From Terriglobia bacterium (GTDB lineage: Bacteria > Acidobacteriota > Terriglobia > Terriglobales > Acidobacteriaceae), in contig JAIQFZ010000003.1 in the NCBI GenBank assembly GCA_020073015.1, forward strand, positions 18,358 through 82,357: a DNA stretch of 64,000 bases, written 5' to 3'. The translations under genes and the position numbers were made by a program. Shown one piece after another: positions 33,577 to 41,535 of this stretch. Below the pieces are notes generated by a model that worked only from the letters and a program-made list of their open reading frames with translations, was not told the DNA's origin and ran no database searches. Position 1 is the first letter of the stretch; each line of letters opens with the position of its first letter.

Positions 33577-34548
33577 ATGGAAGACCTGCTTCCTCTCATC
33601 TCGCGCCACGGTTACAGCCTGCTGGCGGCGGTCTGCCTCGCCGAAGCCGTCGGGTTTCCCTTGCCGGCGGCCCTGGCCATCGTGACGGCGGGTGCCGTGG
33701 CCGCCTATGGAAACATGCACTTCTATTCCGTATTCGGCGTGGCATTCCTGGCGATGCTGTCGGGCGATGTGCTCCTGTATTTCCTGGGGCGGGTCAGCGG
33801 ATGGGCACTGCTCGGATTCTTGTGCCGTTTGTCTGCCAATCCTGAGAGTTGCATCCTTCGCTCGGCAGAGTACTTCTACCGGCGCGGCAAGCAGACGCTG
33901 CTGTTTGCGAAGTTCATTCCCGGTATCAACACTATGTCGCCGCCGCTCGCCGGCAGTATGAAGATGCGGGTCGAGGATTTCTTGCAGTTCGATGCCGCCG
34001 GCGCCGCGCTTTACGTTGGCGTTTACTCGGCTGCCGGCTACTTCTTCAGCGACGCCTTGCGCGCCATCACGCGGGGCCTGCGCTCGGCTGGGTTTGCGGC
34101 TGAGGTGGTGTTCGGAGTCGGGCTCGCCGCGTACGTGATCTATCGCATCTGGGTGTACCGCAAATACCGCTTGCTCGACGTAGTTCCGCGCATTCCGGTC
34201 GAGGAATTGGCGCAGCGTCTGGCATCCGACGAACGCCACGCAATCCTGATTGCCGACGTGCGCAGCCACGGTTACTACGACGCGGACTCGGACCGCATTG
34301 CGGGATCCATTCGCATCGAACCCAACAACCTCGAAGAGGAGATCAAGAACCTGCCCAAGGAGCGAGAGATTTATCTCTACTGTACTTGAGCGCGCGAAGC
34401 GACTAGCGCCCGGGTGGCGCATCTCTTGCAGGAGCAGGGATTCAAGGCGTTTGTCATCGCCGGCGGTCTGCGGGCGTGGCGTAAGGCTGGACATCCGCTC
34501 GAATCCGTGCCGCACGACGACCTGGTCAAGCTTCCCATGTTCACTTGA
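33577..34548 (+). CDS. DedA membrane protein fused to rhodanese, probable selenoprotein (in-frame TGA)
   Basis: ATG 33577. DedA/VTT domain at about residues 1-190 (GYSLLAAVCLAEAVGFPLPA, FAKFIPGINTMSPPLAGSMK), then a rhodanese domain (LLDVVPRIPVEEL, ILIADVRSHGYYDADSDR, IAGSIRIEPNNL). The frame meets TGA at 34387-34389, directly after IYLYCT. In DedA-rhodanese fusions a C-T-C motif follows, whose second Cys is six residues before the conserved Ser of the active-site loop (C-x5-S). Here the TGA codon is in that exact place (position 271). The same frame continues for 52 residues of good rhodanese sequence (AREATSARVAHLLQEQGF, VIAGGLRAWRKAGHPLE) to TGA 34546-34548. Selenocysteine is the simplest reading. 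A nonsense mutation is the alternative. Confidence 0.75.
34387..34428 (+). promoter_or_regulatory. Possible bacterial SECIS element after the in-frame TGA
   Basis: The TGA at 34387-34389 is followed by a hairpin with arms gcgcc (34406-34410) and ggcgc (34416-34420) and a five-base loop cgggt. The loop starts 21 bases after the TGA and has G as its second base, within the known limits of bacterial SECIS elements (16-37 bases, G in the first two loop positions). A weaker outer pairing gcga/ttgc can extend it. The hairpin is also coding sequence. Confidence 0.5.
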
Positions 34549-34621
34549 GACGCGCCCCCGGAGACGCCTGCCCGTGATGCGCGCCCTTGGCAGGGGCTGA
34601 GCAGCCTGTTATCGTGCCCTT

Positions 34622-35266
34622 ATGGGATATGCGTCCAACCTTTGCGGAGTGATCCTGGCCGCCGGTGAGTCCTCCCGCATGGGACGCGACAAGGCCTTGC
34701 TACCCTGGCCACCGCCCGGAGCCGCCTCGACCGCAAGTGAAACGTTTCTCTCCGCTACCATTCGGCTCTTTGCTCCCTACGTTGACGTCGTGCTGGTGGT
34801 CGTCGGCAAGAATGAAGGGGACCTGGCTCCCATCGTGTATGCGAAGGGCGCGTCCCTGGTTGTCAATCCCGATCCGGATCGGGGGCAGTTCAGTTCGCTG
34901 CAGGCCGGCTTGCAGGAGGTTCTCAGCCGGGGCCGCGATGCGGCGATGATTACTCTCGTGGATCGCCCGCCCGTGCAGCCGGAAACGATTCAAACACTCG
35001 CGACCGCGTTCGAAAAAGCTTTACATGATCGGAAATGGGCGGTGGTTCCCGAATACCAGGGGAAGCATGGACATCCGATCCTCGCCGGTCGCGAGATGAT
35101 CGAAGCATTTCTCCGAGCGCCGGCTACGTCGAATGCCCGCGAAGTCGAGCACGCCCACCAAGCCGCGATCGAGTACCTGCCGGTGGCCGATCCGCTGGTG
35201 GCGGTCAACGTCGATACGCCGGAACAGTATGCCGCTTTGTCGGCAGGCGTCTTGCACGCGAGTTGA
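34622..35266 (+). CDS. MocA-like molybdopterin nucleotidyltransferase
   Basis: 214 residues. The NTP-transferase loop LAAGESSRMGRDKALL sits at residues 12-27. Conserved family strings include NPDPDRGQFSSLQAGL, the metal site LVDRPPV (in place of VDMP in MobA), and the C-terminal VNVDTPEQY. The DRPP signature fits the CTP-using MocA/CoxI-associated group, which makes the cytosine dinucleotide cofactor for xanthine dehydrogenase-type enzymes, rather than MobA (14305). No molybdoenzyme is adjacent, so the assignment rests on motif type. Confidence 0.82.
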   Translation: MGYASNLCGVILAAGESSRMGRDKALLPWPPPGAASTASETFLSATIRLFAPYVDVVLVVVGKNEGDLAPIVYAKGASLVVNPDPDRGQFSSLQAGLQEVLSRGRDAAMITLVDRPPVQPETIQTLATAFEKALHDRKWAVVPEYQGKHGHPILAGREMIEAFLRAPATSNAREVEHAHQAAIEYLPVADPLVAVNVDTPEQYAALSAGVLHAS

Positions 35267-35287
35267 TCCCGCCAAGGTCCCCCATTC

Positions 35288-36001
35288 ATGACCAGCCTCA
35301 CACCTGCTCAAGCCGAATTCGTCGACAGCGTGGTTCGCCTGCGACCCCGGGTCGCTACCTTTGACTGTGACGGCACGCTCTGGTCGGGCGATGCCGGCGA
35401 GGGATTCTTCTCCTGGGAGCTCGAACAGGGTCTGGTGTCGAAGGAGATCCAGCGTTGGGCGCGTTCCCGCTACGCCGATTACCGGGCCGGCAATGTTCCC
35501 GAAGAAATCATGTGCGGCGGGATGGTCACCATGCATCGTGGACTGCGCGAAGAAGTGGTTCAGCAGGCGGCTGACGACTACTTCCCCAAGGGCATCGCCA
35601 CTAACATCTTCCCGGAGATGCTCGCACTGGTGCGGCGTCTGCGCGGCGACGGATGCGACGTCTGGGCGGTCTCTTCTTCGAACCTGTGGATCATTCGCGC
35701 GGGCATGCGCTATTTCGACATTCCGCCGGATCGGATCCTGGCCGCTGAAACCGCGGTTGAAAATGGGACCATCCTCGACCGGCTCACCCGCGTGCCGAGC
35801 GGGCCCGGCAAGTCAGAAGCCATTCGGGAAGCGATCCGTGGCGCACCCGACTGTGCCTTCGGCAATTCCATCTGGGACCGCGAGATGCTGGCCATGTCGA
35901 AGCACCCGTTCGCCATCAACCCGAATCTGAATCTGAAGGAGATTGCGATCACGAACGGCTGGAAGGTCTATGAGCCGGACACGAACCACTCTGGCCGATA
36001 G
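35288..36001 (+). CDS. HAD-superfamily phosphatase (SerB-like, IB type)
   Basis: 237 residues. Motif I FDCDGTLWSGD (near residue 26-36), motif II VSSSN near 126, motif III Lys in GPGKSEAIREA, and a motif IV-like FGNSIWDREML, which has Asp but lacks the usual GDxxxD string. The helical cap between motifs I and II is of the HAD-IB (phosphoserine phosphatase) type. Substrate unknown. It is 21 bases after the MocA-like gene and probably co-transcribed. Confidence 0.85.
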   Translation: MTSLTPAQAEFVDSVVRLRPRVATFDCDGTLWSGDAGEGFFSWELEQGLVSKEIQRWARSRYADYRAGNVPEEIMCGGMVTMHRGLREEVVQQAADDYFPKGIATNIFPEMLALVRRLRGDGCDVWAVSSSNLWIIRAGMRYFDIPPDRILAAETAVENGTILDRLTRVPSGPGKSEAIREAIRGAPDCAFGNSIWDREMLAMSKHPFAINPNLNLKEIAITNGWKVYEPDTNHSGR

Positions 36002-36093
36002 CTCCGCCATCTTTGATTCCTTGGTGCCCGCAGGTGCATTCGCGAGTGGGTCGTGGTCGTGAATCCCACTCAGCTACATCTCTAGGCACAGGG

Positions 36094-36119
36094 GGCGGAC
36101 AAGAGTGTCCGCCCTACAC
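36094..36119 (-). repeat. GCGGACA-family REP whose GTAG supplies the stop of the IscU-like gene
   Basis: Arms ggcggaca (36094-36101) and tgtccgcc (36106-36113) with loop agag, then ctacac. On the minus strand it reads GTGTAG followed by the palindrome. The TAG (36116-36114) is the stop codon of the IscU-like gene. Same family as 42095-42172 and 43021-43100. Confidence 0.85.
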
Positions 36120-36470
36120 GAGCTTGCGCAAGAGCGCTTCGAGCGTTTCCATCGCCAGGTGGCTGGCATGTGCGGAAGCTTCTGGTACGCCACCCACCTT
36201 GCAAACCAACTCTTCCCTGCTCACCTGCTGCGCTTCTTCGACGGTCTTGCCTTTGATCAATTCGGTGAGGGCCGACCCACATGCCATTGCCGCCACGCAT
36301 CCCTTGGCGCGAAAACGGATGTCCGCGATCTGCCTCCCTGCCAGCTTGGCCGTAAGTTTCAGAACATCTCCACAGGCAGGATTTTCCATCTGCGTAGAGG
36401 CGTCCGGAGTTTCGACGTCGCCTGCGTTGCGCGGGTTCTGAAAATGATCCAGCAGTTCCGGAGAATACAC
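36114..36470 (-). CDS. IscU/NifU-N-type Fe-S scaffold protein
   Basis: 118 residues from GTG 36470. This start gives the family's usual beginning (M)YSPELLDHFQNPRNAGD; longer frames upstream are antisense to the GAF gene. Scaffold ligands Cys33 (NPACGD) and Cys58 (RAKGCVAAMACGS) are present. The third conserved Cys near the C-terminus (HC in IscU) is replaced by Ala in SAHASHLA. It would assemble and transfer [2Fe-2S] clusters, but the lost ligand suggests a changed scaffold mode. No IscS is adjacent. The stop codon belongs to a REP element. Confidence 0.82.
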   Translation of the reverse strand: MYSPELLDHFQNPRNAGDVETPDASTQMENPACGDVLKLTAKLAGRQIADIRFRAKGCVAAMACGSALTELIKGKTVEEAQQVSREELVCKVGGVPEASAHASHLAMETLEALLRKLV

Positions 36471-36542
36471 AGCCGTGATTGTAATGCGGCGGCCTTCCGA
36501 TTTCGCCCCTACAGATGAACGACCGCACCGAGTTGGTTTAGG

Positions 36543-37061
36543 ATGAATAGCATGGCCAAGACCGCGAATCCTTCCAAGATCGAAGAAGTCCGCAAAGAAG
36601 CGGACCGGCTGAATGCCGCGGCGGGCACGGCAGAGCAGCTGATGAAAGACATCACGCTTCTGCTGCACGAAAAAATGTTGAAGTACAACTGGGTTGGTTT
36701 CTACCTGCTGGAGCCGGGAGCGAATCCGCCGGTGCTGGTACTGGGACATTTCCGTGGAGCGATGACGCCGCATACTCGGATTCCCCTGAATCAAGGAATC
36801 TGTGGAGCAGCGGCCTCGTCGGGCAAAACCGTGGTCGTGGATGACGTGCAGAGCGATCCACGCTATCTTGCCTGCTCGCTGGAAACGAAGTCGGAGATCG
36901 TCGTTCCCGTTTTCGCGAGCGGCAAGGTGGTGGGTGAACTCGACATCGACAGCCACTTCCCGGCTGCGTTTGGCGCGCAAGACCGTGAACTGGTCGAATA
37001 TTGTGCACAACTCGTCGGTCGGCGCCTGGAAACGCCTGAAACGAATCCTGCCCGCTTCTAG
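36543..37061 (+). CDS. GAF-domain protein of the free Met-R-sulfoxide reductase type
   Basis: 172 residues, a single GAF domain of the YebR/fRMsr kind (YNWVGFYLLEPGA, SEIVVPVFASGKVVGELDID). Of the three cysteines of fRMsr, the two in NQGICGAAA and RYLACSLETKSEI are present. The first, in the ACVRIP position, is His (PHTRIP). It could reduce free methionine-R-sulfoxide with thioredoxin, but the altered Cys may mean a different resolving mechanism. It is transcribed divergently from the IscU-like gene, 73 bases apart. Confidence 0.82.
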   Translation: MNSMAKTANPSKIEEVRKEADRLNAAAGTAEQLMKDITLLLHEKMLKYNWVGFYLLEPGANPPVLVLGHFRGAMTPHTRIPLNQGICGAAASSGKTVVVDDVQSDPRYLACSLETKSEIVVPVFASGKVVGELDIDSHFPAAFGAQDRELVEYCAQLVGRRLETPETNPARF

Positions 37062-37135
37062 CTCCTGGCTACTAGCTGCTGGCAATCCTCTGCTCAAGAC
37101 TGCTTGCTAGAAGCCAGAAGCTAGCAGCCAGAAGC
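37054..37135. repeat. Imperfect palindrome at the GAF gene 3' end
   Basis: Left arm about 37054-37084 (gcttctagctcctggctac, continuing tagctgctggca) and right arm about 37104-37135 (tgctagaagccagaagc, continuing tagcagccagaagc) are inverted, imperfect copies of the tagctagaagccag family. The GAF TAG stop is inside the left arm. Confidence 0.7.
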
Positions 37136-37147
37136 GGTATTTCATCC

Positions 37148-37540
37148 ATGAAACGTGTCGTTGCCGCGCTGATTCTTAAAGACGACCAGATCCTCGCTTG
37201 CCAGAGGACGCGGCACCAGCCTATGCCTCTTAAATGGGAGTTTCCCGGGGGCAAGATTGAAGAGGGCGAGCAGCCGCGCGACGCCTTACGCCGCGAACTG
37301 GAGGAGGAACTTGGGATTGAGGCCACCATCGGCAACGAGGTCGCCAGAATCGTTCATGAATATCCCAGTGGCGGCGCGGTCGAACTGCGTTTCTTCGAGG
37401 TGCACAGCTACCTGGGCGAAGTCGAAAACAGAATCTTTCGCGAAATCCGCTGGGTCGACCGCAGCGAACTGCCAAACCTGGATTTTCTTGAAGCCGACCG
37501 CCAGTTGGTGAAGGACTTGGCGGCGGGAAAAATCATCTAG
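37148..37540 (+). CDS. mutT: MutT-type Nudix hydrolase
   Basis: 130 residues, as in MutT. It starts KRVVAALILKDDQILACQR. The Nudix box GGKIEEGEQPRDALRRELEE, followed by ELGI, is complete (residues 36-58). Probable 8-oxo-dGTP pyrophosphohydrolase protecting DNA from oxidised nucleotides. Other Nudix substrates cannot be excluded, though the short length and N-terminus favour MutT. Confidence 0.88.
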   Translation: MKRVVAALILKDDQILACQRTRHQPMPLKWEFPGGKIEEGEQPRDALRRELEEELGIEATIGNEVARIVHEYPSGGAVELRFFEVHSYLGEVENRIFREIRWVDRSELPNLDFLEADRQLVKDLAAGKII

Positions 37541-37576
37541 TCTCGTGTCCAGAGATTCGCGACATAAGCTTGGGTT

Positions 37577-37668
37577 GTCATCTTGAGCGAAGCGAAAGAC
37601 CTGTGTATTTCGCTGCGTGGAGCACAGTGCCGAACAATCCATAGGTCCTTCGCTTCGCTCAGGATGAC
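37577..37668. repeat. Long palindrome between convergent mutT and the Nramp gene
   Basis: Left arm 37577-37602 (gtcatcttgagcgaagcg, continuing aaagacct) and right arm 37643-37668 are inverted copies matching at 24 of 26 positions, with a 40-base loop. Related units are at about 3740-3790 and inside argS. Confidence 0.85.
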
Positions 37669-37705
37669 AGCGTGAATTTATACTGGAAACACCCGCATTT
37701 CCGCG

Positions 37706-38965
37706 CTAGCCCGATCCCCCGTGTAGGGTGCCCCAAACCAGCAGCGCCGTTAGCCCAATCATGATCACGGTGGTGGCCCAGGCGATCACATTGAACGTGC
37801 GCTTGTTCGCATGCTCACCCATCAATTCCTTCTTGTTGATCAGCAGGAGCATGAAAATGAGCACGAAGGGCAGGACCGCGCCATTGACCACCTGCGAGAG
37901 TATGGAAATCTTCACCAGTGGAAGGTTGGGTATCAGGATGACTCCGCCGCCAACGGCAATCAGCAGCGTGTACAGCCAGTAGAAAAACGGTGCTTCGCTG
38001 AATTTTCTGTCCAGGCCCGATTCGAACCCTAAACCCTCACAGACCGTGTAGGCGGTCGAGAGCGGCAGGATCGACGCCGCAAAAAGCGAGGCATTGAGCA
38101 GGCCCATGGCAAACAGGATGTAAGCGTAATCTCCGGCCAGCGGGCGCAGAGCTTGGGCGGCATCCGCAGCGTCGCGTACGTCGTGATGCCCGTGGGTGTA
38201 CAACGTCGCCGCGCAGGCCACGACGATGAACCACGCCACCAGCACAGCAAAGACGCAGCCCACGATGACGTCGAGCCGCGAAGCCGAATAACTCCGCCTC
38301 GTCACGCCCTTCTCCACAATCGAAGCCTGCAGGTAGAACTGCATCCAGGGAGCAATGGTGGTTCCGACCAGTCCAACCACCAGGTACAGGTAACCGGGAG
38401 CAGCCAGCATTTCCCGCTTCGGGGGAGCGGCCGTCGAGCGCAGAGCATGGGCCCAGTCAGGATGCGCCAGGATCCCGGCTAGAAGGTAGGTAATGTAGAA
38501 GAAGGACGCAACGATGAACACCTTCTCCACACTCTTGTATTGGCCTTTGACCACGATCAGCCACGCAATAACGGCGCCAATCGGCACGGAGATGTACTTG
38601 GAAACGCCGAAGAGTTCAAGACCGCCCGCAATGCCGGCAAACTCACCCACTACATTGCCAAAGTTGGTCAGGACCAGTGCGACCATCATCAGGAATGTGA
38701 TGCGGATTCCGTATTCTTCGCGGATCAGGTCGCTCAAGCCTTTGCCAGTGACCGCGCCCATGCGCGCCGACATCTCCTGAATCACGATCAGCGCGATGAT
38801 CGTCGGCAGCATGGTCCACAGCAGCAGATACCCGAACTGCGCTCCGGCGGCCGAGTAGGTCCAGATGCCGTTGGCGTCGTTGTCGACATTCGCGGTGATG
38901 AAGCCCGGACCTACCACGGCGAAAAACAGCAGGATCTGGGTCTTCCAGCGTCTTAGAAATCTCAT
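37706..38965 (-). CDS. Nramp-family divalent metal transporter, probably Mg2+ (NRMT-like)
   Basis: 419 residues, about 11 membrane helices. TM1 carries GPGFITANVDNDANG, where the classical D-P-G-N ligand motif is changed. TM6 has GTTIAPWMQFYLQA, replacing the M-P-H that gives classical Nramp proteins their taste for Mn2+ and Fe2+. Loss of that Met is a mark of the Nramp-related magnesium transporters. The upstream gene on the same strand is a membrane-less MgtE-like sensor, which supports Mg2+ as substrate. Inferred role: Mg2+ uptake or balance at the inner membrane. Confidence 0.8.
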   Translation of the reverse strand: MRFLRRWKTQILLFFAVVGPGFITANVDNDANGIWTYSAAGAQFGYLLLWTMLPTIIALIVIQEMSARMGAVTGKGLSDLIREEYGIRITFLMMVALVLTNFGNVVGEFAGIAGGLELFGVSKYISVPIGAVIAWLIVVKGQYKSVEKVFIVASFFYITYLLAGILAHPDWAHALRSTAAPPKREMLAAPGYLYLVVGLVGTTIAPWMQFYLQASIVEKGVTRRSYSASRLDVIVGCVFAVLVAWFIVVACAATLYTHGHHDVRDAADAAQALRPLAGDYAYILFAMGLLNASLFAASILPLSTAYTVCEGLGFESGLDRKFSEAPFFYWLYTLLIAVGGGVILIPNLPLVKISILSQVVNGAVLPFVLIFMLLLINKKELMGEHANKRTFNVIAWATTVIMIGLTALLVWGTLHGGSG

Positions 38966-39064
38966 GCGCGCAGTTCACAGGGTTCAAAATTGCCAAACAG
39001 AACGATCAGAATAAATGCAACCTAGCTTTTCTGAACAGGTGAAAGTGGAAGGGGAGGAGAAAAA

Positions 39065-40324
39065 CTACAGTTTGCCGCGCAGCATATTGATCACGTCATC
39101 CGGGGTGATCACGCCGGTCAGATGATTCTTTTCGTCGATGACCGGCAGGGTCAGCAGATTGTATTTATCGAACAGCTCGGCGAATTCCTTCTCTTTCGCG
39201 TCCTCATGGCAGGAAACGAGAGGCTCTTGCGCCAGCGCCAGCAGAGGAGTGGAACTAGGCGCCAGCACGATCTTTACCAGCGGCACCGCACCCGCCAATG
39301 TCCCGTGGGAATCGATCAGAAAGATGGTGCTCATGCTCTCCATGCGGCCTTCGAAGGTTCGCATGGCTTCAACCGAATCGTGGGCGGTGGCCGTGACCGG
39401 CAGAGCGATGTACTCCGTCGTCATCCGGCCGGCCGCCGTGTTTTCTTCGAATTCGAGCAGTTCGGTAACTTCCTGGCGCTCTTCGGGCTGCATCTGCACC
39501 AGGATTTCCTCGGTGCGCTCCTGCGGGAGGTCGGCCAGCAGATCGGCCGCCGCGTCGGGTTCCATCTCCTCGACGATGTCCGCCGCTCGATCGGAATCGA
39601 GCGATTCCACGACCGACTTCTGCACCTTGGGTTCGAGCTCTTCCATCGCCCCGGCAGCGACTTCTTCGTCCAGGGTCTCGAACACAGCTTCGCGCTCGTC
39701 CGGCGCCAGATCCTCCACAATGTCGGCGATGTCGGCCGGGTGCAGCTTGGCGAGGCGCTCGTGGGAAATCTTCAACTTCACGCGCCGCGCCGGATCTGTT
39801 TCGATCAGATCCACGAACTCCCAGGGAATCTCGCGCGGGGGAATGCGCTGTAGCAGAAGGCGAAGAGCGGCGAGAGGCACCACGCCCTTGAGCAGGCGGC
39901 GAATCGCGCCCCGTGCCCCTACGTCCACACCCTCAATCTTCAGAACGAGGCGGTTCTGAGCCGTCTCCTGGTAAAAGTCGACGTCATTGACCCGGACCAC
40001 TTTGCGCCCGTGCACATCAATGACCTGCTGGTCGAGCAGATCGCGGCCCAGCAGGAACAGCCCTTCGGCGCCGTTGGCGGGAGTCCACTCGGCGACGGTA
40101 GTGGAGGCCCGAATGCCGCTGACCATCTGCGCCACCGCGCTGAACGGCAACACGCGATTTCCGGACGCAGTCTTCACGATGAAGGAAGCAACGCGGGAAC
40201 GATCCTCTTGCGGGGCCAAAGCCACCTCGCGCACACGGCCGCACACGGCCCCGGTCGCGTCATAAACCGTCGAGCCCAGCAGTTCGCTCAGTGCGAGAGT
40301 TGCCATTGTCATGAGAATACTCAA
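39065..40324 (-). CDS. PRC-barrel / MgtE-N / CBS protein without membrane domain
   Basis: 419 residues. An N-terminal PRC-barrel-like segment (LALSELLGSTVYDATGAVCG) to about residue 165. An MgtE_N superhelix at about 195-300 (ERLAKLHPADIADIVEDLAP, LADLPQERTEEILVQMQPEE). A CBS pair at about 305-419 (AAGRMTTEYIALPVTATAHD, LPVIDEKNHLTGVITPDDVI). MgtE channels use exactly this MgtE_N-CBS unit to sense cytosolic Mg2+. Here the channel domain is absent and the Nramp-like transporter follows 99 bases downstream on the same strand. Likely a Mg2+-sensing regulatory subunit acting on that transporter. Confidence 0.85.
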   Translation of the reverse strand: MSILMTMATLALSELLGSTVYDATGAVCGRVREVALAPQEDRSRVASFIVKTASGNRVLPFSAVAQMVSGIRASTTVAEWTPANGAEGLFLLGRDLLDQQVIDVHGRKVVRVNDVDFYQETAQNRLVLKIEGVDVGARGAIRRLLKGVVPLAALRLLLQRIPPREIPWEFVDLIETDPARRVKLKISHERLAKLHPADIADIVEDLAPDEREAVFETLDEEVAAGAMEELEPKVQKSVVESLDSDRAADIVEEMEPDAAADLLADLPQERTEEILVQMQPEERQEVTELLEFEENTAAGRMTTEYIALPVTATAHDSVEAMRTFEGRMESMSTIFLIDSHGTLAGAVPLVKIVLAPSSTPLLALAQEPLVSCHEDAKEKEFAELFDKYNLLTLPVIDEKNHLTGVITPDDVINMLRGKL

Positions 40325-40567
40325 GGGCCAGCGTGGAATCCAGATTTTTGCTCACTTTTCGAAGGGCCGGCCCAGATCAGGGGCGTTACCGCGGGAAATG
40401 GTGCACGAACGTCTCCCCTCATGCCGCCGCGGAGCAACTGCGTTGACATTTCCCCCACCTACAGGCAAACTGCTCCATTCGCCCGCTATCCGCTCCCCGG
40501 CCAGCAGGATGGGTCCCGTGGTCACCATTGTATGCAGGCGATAGCTGGCTCAGGAACCGTTCGCTCT

Positions 40568-41014
40568 ATGTCCGCAAACCGGGTCTCCTATACACTCGAT
40601 TCGACGCTGGAAACGGTGAACAGCGCCGAAGAGACTGCTGGCCGCATGGCGGCCGAGGCCGGCTTCGACGACGAGGAGGTCATGAAGATCTCCATGGCGG
40701 TGCGAGAGGCCGCAGTAAACGCAGTTTTGCACGGCAATGCCTATGACCCAACCAAGAAGGTTACGCTCGCGTTTGAGCGCACGGCCCGCGACCTGATCAT
40801 CGTGATTCGCGATCAGGGCAAGGGGCTCGATGCCAGCCGGATTCCGGATCCTCTGGCGCCGGAGAATCTGCTGAAAACCTCGGGCCGGGGAATTTTTCTG
40901 ATCCGCTCGTTCATGGATGTGGTGGAAATTCACCCCTCCAAAACGGGCACTGAATTTAGAATGATTAAGCACGTCCACGGCAGCGCCGCGGACTCCAAGG
41001 AGGCTTCCCAGTGA
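40568..41014 (+). CDS. RsbW-type anti-sigma factor / serine kinase
   Basis: 148 residues from ATG 40568. HATPase of the RsbW/SpoIIAB group: N box [21 protein letters not shown]1 IRDQGKGLD and G2-like [16 protein letters not shown]. Such proteins bind a sigma factor or phosphorylate a STAS antagonist with ATP. The STAS gene follows with an overlap. No sigma factor is adjacent, so the output may be a distant sigma factor or a PP2C-linked pathway. Confidence 0.88.
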   Translation: MSANRVSYTLDSTLETVNSAEETAGRMAAEAGFDDEEVMKISMAVREAAVNAVLHGNAYDPTKKVTLAFERTARDLIIVIRDQGKGLDASRIPDPLAPENLLKTSGRGIFLIRSFMDVVEIHPSKTGTEFRMIKHVHGSAADSKEASQ

Positions 41015-41358
41015 CCATGAAGTCCAGTACTCGTCAGGTGGATGGTGTGACCATCGTTGACCTCAGCGGCCGAATCACACTCGGCGAAGGCAGCGTCGTG
41101 CTGCGCGATGTGGTGCGCGATCTGCTTTCCAAGGGGCAAAAGAAAATCCTTTTGAACCTAGGCGACGTCAACTACATCGACAGCTCCGGCATCGGTGAAC
41201 TCGTCAGCGCCTATACCACGTGCAAGAACCAGGGCGGCGAACTGAAACTGCTGAATCTGACCAAGAAAGTCCACGACCTGCTTCAGATCACGAAGCTCTA
41301 CACCGTCTTCGATGTGAAAGACGATGAAGCAGCCGGCGTGAAGGCGTTCGGCCAGTAG
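41011..41358 (+). CDS. STAS-domain anti-sigma factor antagonist (RsbV/SpoIIAA-like)
   Basis: 115 residues from GTG 41011 (overlapping the upstream stop by four bases; ATG 41017 is the alternative). Ribosome binding site aaggagg is well placed for the GTG. STAS motifs: [15 protein letters not shown] and the phosphorylatable Ser in [12 protein letters not shown] (near residue 58). Partner of the kinase just upstream: unphosphorylated it frees the sigma factor. Confidence 0.9.
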   Translation: MTMKSSTRQVDGVTIVDLSGRITLGEGSVVLRDVVRDLLSKGQKKILLNLGDVNYIDSSGIGELVSAYTTCKNQGGELKLLNLTKKVHDLLQITKLYTVFDVKDDEAAGVKAFGQ

Positions 41359-41535
41359 CGGGGCGCCGCTCCAGCAAACTGGAAGACTCGTACCAAGGCC
41401 GGGGACTCGCTCCGGCCTTGCGCTTCCCGTTTTGGGAAGCCCTTCGCGAATTTCATCTCGGCTCGGCTCGAAACCTCTCCTGCGTCCGTACAATGAAAGA
41501 TGGAAGGCGCGATTGACCCTGCGCTTGTTCGTCTG

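Noticed and set aside
33496..34515. A 339-residue minus-strand ORF opposite the DedA-rhodanese gene
   Set aside because: It is uninterrupted across the TGA site, so it was considered as an alternative to a selenoprotein. The DedA and rhodanese motifs are clear on the + strand, and the antisense frame has no family match or ribosome binding site.
34622..35266. Calling this gene a second mobA
   Set aside because: The metal-site string is LVDRPPV and the loop pattern fits the MocA/CTP type better than MobA, which is already present at 14305.
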